Source: a bacterium (GTDB lineage Bacteria > Verrucomicrobiota > Kiritimatiellia > UBA8416). Taken from it: a stretch of DNA of 9,159 nt. Where the stretch lies: positions 1-9,159 of the forward strand of contig JAIFLS010000013.1 of assembly GCA_020048935.1 (NCBI GenBank). The letters run 5' to 3'. The position numbers and the translations under genes were made by a program. Numbering within the stretch: position 1 is the first letter of the stretch; every line of letters starts with the position of its first letter. Positions 7,879 to 9,159 of the stretch are shown here, one piece after another. The notes under the pieces are model-generated. The model had not been told where the DNA came from, searched no databases, and saw nothing but the letters and a program-made list of their open reading frames with translations.

Positions 7879-7942
7879 GGCTTACAACGCTGCGGACGGG
7901 GTGGAATCCGCCTTCGCTGAAGCTACGGCGGACATGCCCGTC
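7879..7942 (+). repeat. Interspersed repeat, copy 2, with REP-like palindrome
   Basis: It opens with GGCTTACAACGCTGCGG (7879-7895), which matches copy 1 at 15 of 17 bases. The second block, 7908-7928, matches copy 1 apart from small indels and two substitutions. The third block (7929-7942, ending CATGCCCGTC) also matches. The core 7907-7932 is an imperfect palindrome with TCCGCC/GGCGGA arms. Palindromes of this appearance (CCTTCGCTGAAGC with GGCGGA ends) recur in PVC-group and related genomes as far as I recall. It is close enough to the nfu stop codon to contribute to mRNA 3'-end stability. Confidence 0.6.
7907..7932 (-). terminator. Possible hairpin downstream of nfu
   Basis: The palindrome of repeat copy 2 would form a stem in the nfu transcript 54-79 bases after the stop codon: six outer GC-rich pairs (TCCGCC/GGCGGA), then broken inner pairs around a short loop. 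No T-run follows, so it is not a standard intrinsic terminator. A role in 3'-end protection or Rho-dependent ending is possible. Confidence 0.3.
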
Positions 7943-7985
7943 CCTTCCTATGAGGGTGGAACCGGTCTGGCGAATGCGGAGCATG

Positions 7986-8585
7986 CTATTCGCTTACGTG
8001 TACGACGAGTTGCGGGTCGTACTGGTCGCGCAGCATGTTCTGTATGGCGGCCAGCGTCATCCCCAGCGAGCTGGGGCAGGTGCCGCAGGCGCCTTCGTAG
8101 GCGATGGTGAGGCGGTGCGTTTCGGTGTCGAAGGCAACCAGATCGACGGCACCGCCGTGCGACTGGATGTAGGGGGTGATCGTGCTGTCCAGGATCTCGC
8201 GGATGACGTCAAGCTGCGGCGAGGAATTTATGTCGGTGCGCGGTTTGGCTGAGGACTTGGCTGTTACAGCGGGTGGCGCGTAGGCCGGATCGTGCGCGCC
8301 AATCCCGGTACGGATGATGCCGTTGATGATGTCCTCGAGAAGGTACCAGCTTCCGGATCCGTCCTGGGTGATGGTCAGCACGTTGTCGCGCAGGTAAAGA
8401 TCGGTGATATGCGGGGTGTCGAGCAGTTCCTCGATCATCGGTCCGCCCTCGAAGGCCCCGGTGGCCTGCTGGTAGGCGATGGGGTCGCCAATGCGCAGGG
8501 GCTGGTCCAGCACCACCTTGCGCGACCGAGGGTTCGGGGTGGGCTCGAAGGTGATCGGGAAATCCGCGGAGGGGTCGCCGCTCAT
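7986..8585 (-). CDS. nfu: Nfu-type Fe-S cluster carrier (Nfu N-terminal domain plus NifU C-terminal domain)
   Basis: The 199-residue product has two domains. Residues about 10-97 match the Nfu N-terminal domain, with ITFEPTPNPRSRKVVLD and later FEGGPMIEELLDTPHI and LEDIINGIIR. A Pro/Ala/Ser-rich linker (about 98-122) leads to the NifU-like C-terminal domain (about 123-197) with SHGGAVDLVAF and CGTCPSS. C167 and C170 form the CxxC that binds a bridging [4Fe-4S] cluster in a dimer, as known for the family. Such proteins transfer clusters to target apoproteins in the cytosol. The start ATG at 8585 overlaps the sufU stop in ATGA and is preceded by AGGAGG (8593-8598) at seven bases, so the upstream open frame reaching 9053 is not part of the protein. 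It is the last gene of the suf operon in the window. Confidence 0.92.
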   Translation of the reverse strand: MSGDPSADFPITFEPTPNPRSRKVVLDQPLRIGDPIAYQQATGAFEGGPMIEELLDTPHITDLYLRDNVLTITQDGSGSWYLLEDIINGIIRTGIGAHDPAYAPPAVTAKSSAKPRTDINSSPQLDVIREILDSTITPYIQSHGGAVDLVAFDTETHRLTIAYEGACGTCPSSLGMTLAAIQNMLRDQYDPQLVVHVSE

Positions 8586-9016
8586 GCCTGCCCCTCCTTC
8601 AGCGCGTTCTTCACCCCGTGCCAGGCAAGCATGGCGCACTTGACGCGGGCGGGGAATTTCCAGATTCCCGAAAAGGCGGCGAGCTTGCCCATGGTCTCCG
8701 CCTTCGGTGCGTCCTGGCTGCCCAGCACGAGTGCGTGGAACGTAGCGAAGATCGCCTCGAATTCGGCCAGGGTTTTGCCGGTGATGGTGTCGGTCATCAG
8801 CGAGGCCGATGCCTTGGAGATCGCGCAGCCAGCCCCCTCGAAGGCGGTTTGCCTGATGACGCCGTCTTCCACCTGCAGGTAGATCGTGTAGCTGTCGCCG
8901 CATAGCGGGTTGTCGGCCTTGTAGGCATGCGTGGCACCGGGCAGGGGACCGTAGTGACGCGGCTGGCGGCTGTGGTGCAGGATGATTTCCTGGTAGAGGT
9001 CGGTGGCGCTGCTCAT
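8582..9016 (-). CDS. sufU: SufU-type Fe-S assembly scaffold / sulfur acceptor
   Basis: The 144-residue product has the normal SufU length. Conserved ligands are visible: C39 and D41 in NPLCGDSY, C64 in GAGCAISKASASLM, and C127 in ARVKCAMLAW. In characterised SufU proteins these residues hold a zinc ion, and one cysteine accepts sulfane sulfur from SufS; older annotation calls the family NifU-like scaffold. The segment between C64 and C127 contains the insert that separates SufU from IscU. The start overlaps the sufS stop in ATGA (9013-9016), with AGGA about eight bases upstream inside sufS. It acts in the cytosol as partner of the upstream desulfurase and hands on to the SufBCD scaffold, which is not in the window. 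Confidence 0.93.
   Translation of the reverse strand: MSSATDLYQEIILHHSRQPRHYGPLPGATHAYKADNPLCGDSYTIYLQVEDGVIRQTAFEGAGCAISKASASLMTDTITGKTLAEFEAIFATFHALVLGSQDAPKAETMGKLAAFSGIWKFPARVKCAMLAWHGVKNALKEGQA
8593..8598 (-). promoter_or_regulatory. Shine-Dalgarno site of nfu inside sufU
   Basis: AGGAGG seven bases upstream of ATG 8585 lies within the last codons of sufU. It fixes the nfu start and allows re-initiation at the ATGA overlap. Confidence 0.75.
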
Positions 9017-9159
9017 GCGAAGATCCTGATAATACGGTTGATGCTTTCGGCAAGCTGGTCGATATCCTGCCGGTTGTTGTAGATCGAGAACGAGGCGCGC
9101 ACCGTCGCGGGCACGCCGAGACGGGTCAGCAGCGGCTGGGCGCAGTGGTGACCGGCGCG
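9013..9159 (-). CDS. sufS: SufS cysteine desulfurase, C-terminal 48 residues only
   Basis: The frame enters from the window edge and ends at TGA 9015-9013. The fragment begins RAGHHCAQPLLTRLGVPAT and continues VRASFSIYNNRQDIDQLAE. This is the C-terminal block of group II cysteine desulfurases; the cysteine (codon 9144-9142) corresponds to the persulfide-forming C364 of E. coli SufS in RxGHHCAxP. The enzyme is PLP-dependent and converts cysteine to alanine plus protein-bound persulfide, which it passes to SufU. The PLP lysine lies outside the window. The four-base overlap with sufU suggests translational coupling and a fixed ratio of the two partners. Confidence 0.93.
   Translation of the reverse strand, partial: RAGHHCAQPLLTRLGVPATVRASFSIYNNRQDIDQLAESINRIIRIFA

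Larger units (their letters stand above)
7481..7985. other. Intergenic spacer between nfu and lacZ, no convincing gene
   Basis: About 505 bases separate the two minus-strand operons. Open frames on both strands here have no family resemblance and owe much of their length to GC-rich repeats. The spacer holds the leader inverted repeat (7538-7593), a plus-strand extended -10 box (7725-7734), and paired REP-like repeats (7793-7942). A promoter for the lacZ operon must lie here if it is transcribed independently, but no minus-strand -35/-10 pair with good spacing is visible. TATGAT (7688-7683) and TATAAT (7734-7729) are -10-like boxes without a matching -35. Confidence 0.7.

Noticed and set aside
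7793..7942. Possible CRISPR array
   Set aside because: There are only two diverged, internally gapped copies about 86 bases apart. Repeat and spacer lengths do not fit, and no cas genes are present.
7481..7985. Possible structured RNA gene (SRP RNA, 6S, RNase P, tmRNA) or tRNA
   Set aside because: None of the conserved cores I know for these RNAs is found, and no tRNA-like cloverleaf with a T-loop motif is visible.
7739..8252. Plus-strand frames of 123 and 159 residues over the repeat region and nfu
   Set aside because: The translations are repeat-derived and antisense-nfu peptides with no SD. They are kept only as part of the promoter observation.
7986..9053. 355-residue frame that would give Nfu a 156-residue N-terminal extension
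   Set aside because: The extra part is sufU read in another frame (Arg/Pro/His-rich, no domain). The ATG at 8585 has a strong SD and begins exactly before the Nfu N-terminal domain.

Overview
The window carries two gene blocks, both transcribed from the minus strand, separated by a gene-poor spacer of about 500 bases. The genes have clear Shine-Dalgarno sequences and are tightly packed. The organism is a bacterium that degrades complex glycans and builds Fe-S clusters with a SufS-SufU-Nfu type system. The glycoside hydrolase mix, the style of the secreted beta-propeller protein and the palindromic repeats in the spacer suggest a PVC-group bacterium (Kiritimatiellota, Lentisphaerota or Verrucomicrobiota). 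That placement is inference; no rRNA or marker gene is present to confirm it.

Block 1 (9159 down to 7986) is the end of an Fe-S cluster assembly operon. It holds the last 48 residues of a SufS-type cysteine desulfurase, including its catalytic cysteine, then a complete SufU scaffold/sulfur-acceptor, then a complete two-domain Nfu protein. The genes overlap by four bases (ATGA) at both junctions, so translation is probably coupled. SufS supplies sulfane sulfur, SufU accepts it, and Nfu is expected to carry or deliver assembled clusters.

The spacer (7481-7985) has no convincing gene. Next to nfu it holds two diverged copies of an approximately 65-base direct repeat, each with an imperfect REP-like palindrome. 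It also holds a good extended -10 promoter box on the plus strand and, just upstream of the next operon, an imperfect inverted repeat that could be a leader hairpin or an operator.

Block 2 (7480 down to 1) is a glycan-degradation operon: a GH2 LacZ-type beta-galactosidase, a GH38 alpha-mannosidase, a GH5-like (clan GH-A) retaining glycosidase, and the start of a secreted beta-propeller protein that runs off the window. Gaps are 17, 30 and 15 bases. The three hydrolases have no signal peptide, so they probably act in the cytoplasm on imported oligosaccharides containing beta-galactosyl and alpha-mannosyl residues. No transporter or regulator lies inside the window.

Most of the window is conventional. 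The points most worth a second look are the paired repeats in the spacer, an apparent in-frame loss of about 30 residues from the second domain of the beta-galactosidase, and the leader inverted repeat. I see no clear sign of a wholly new system.
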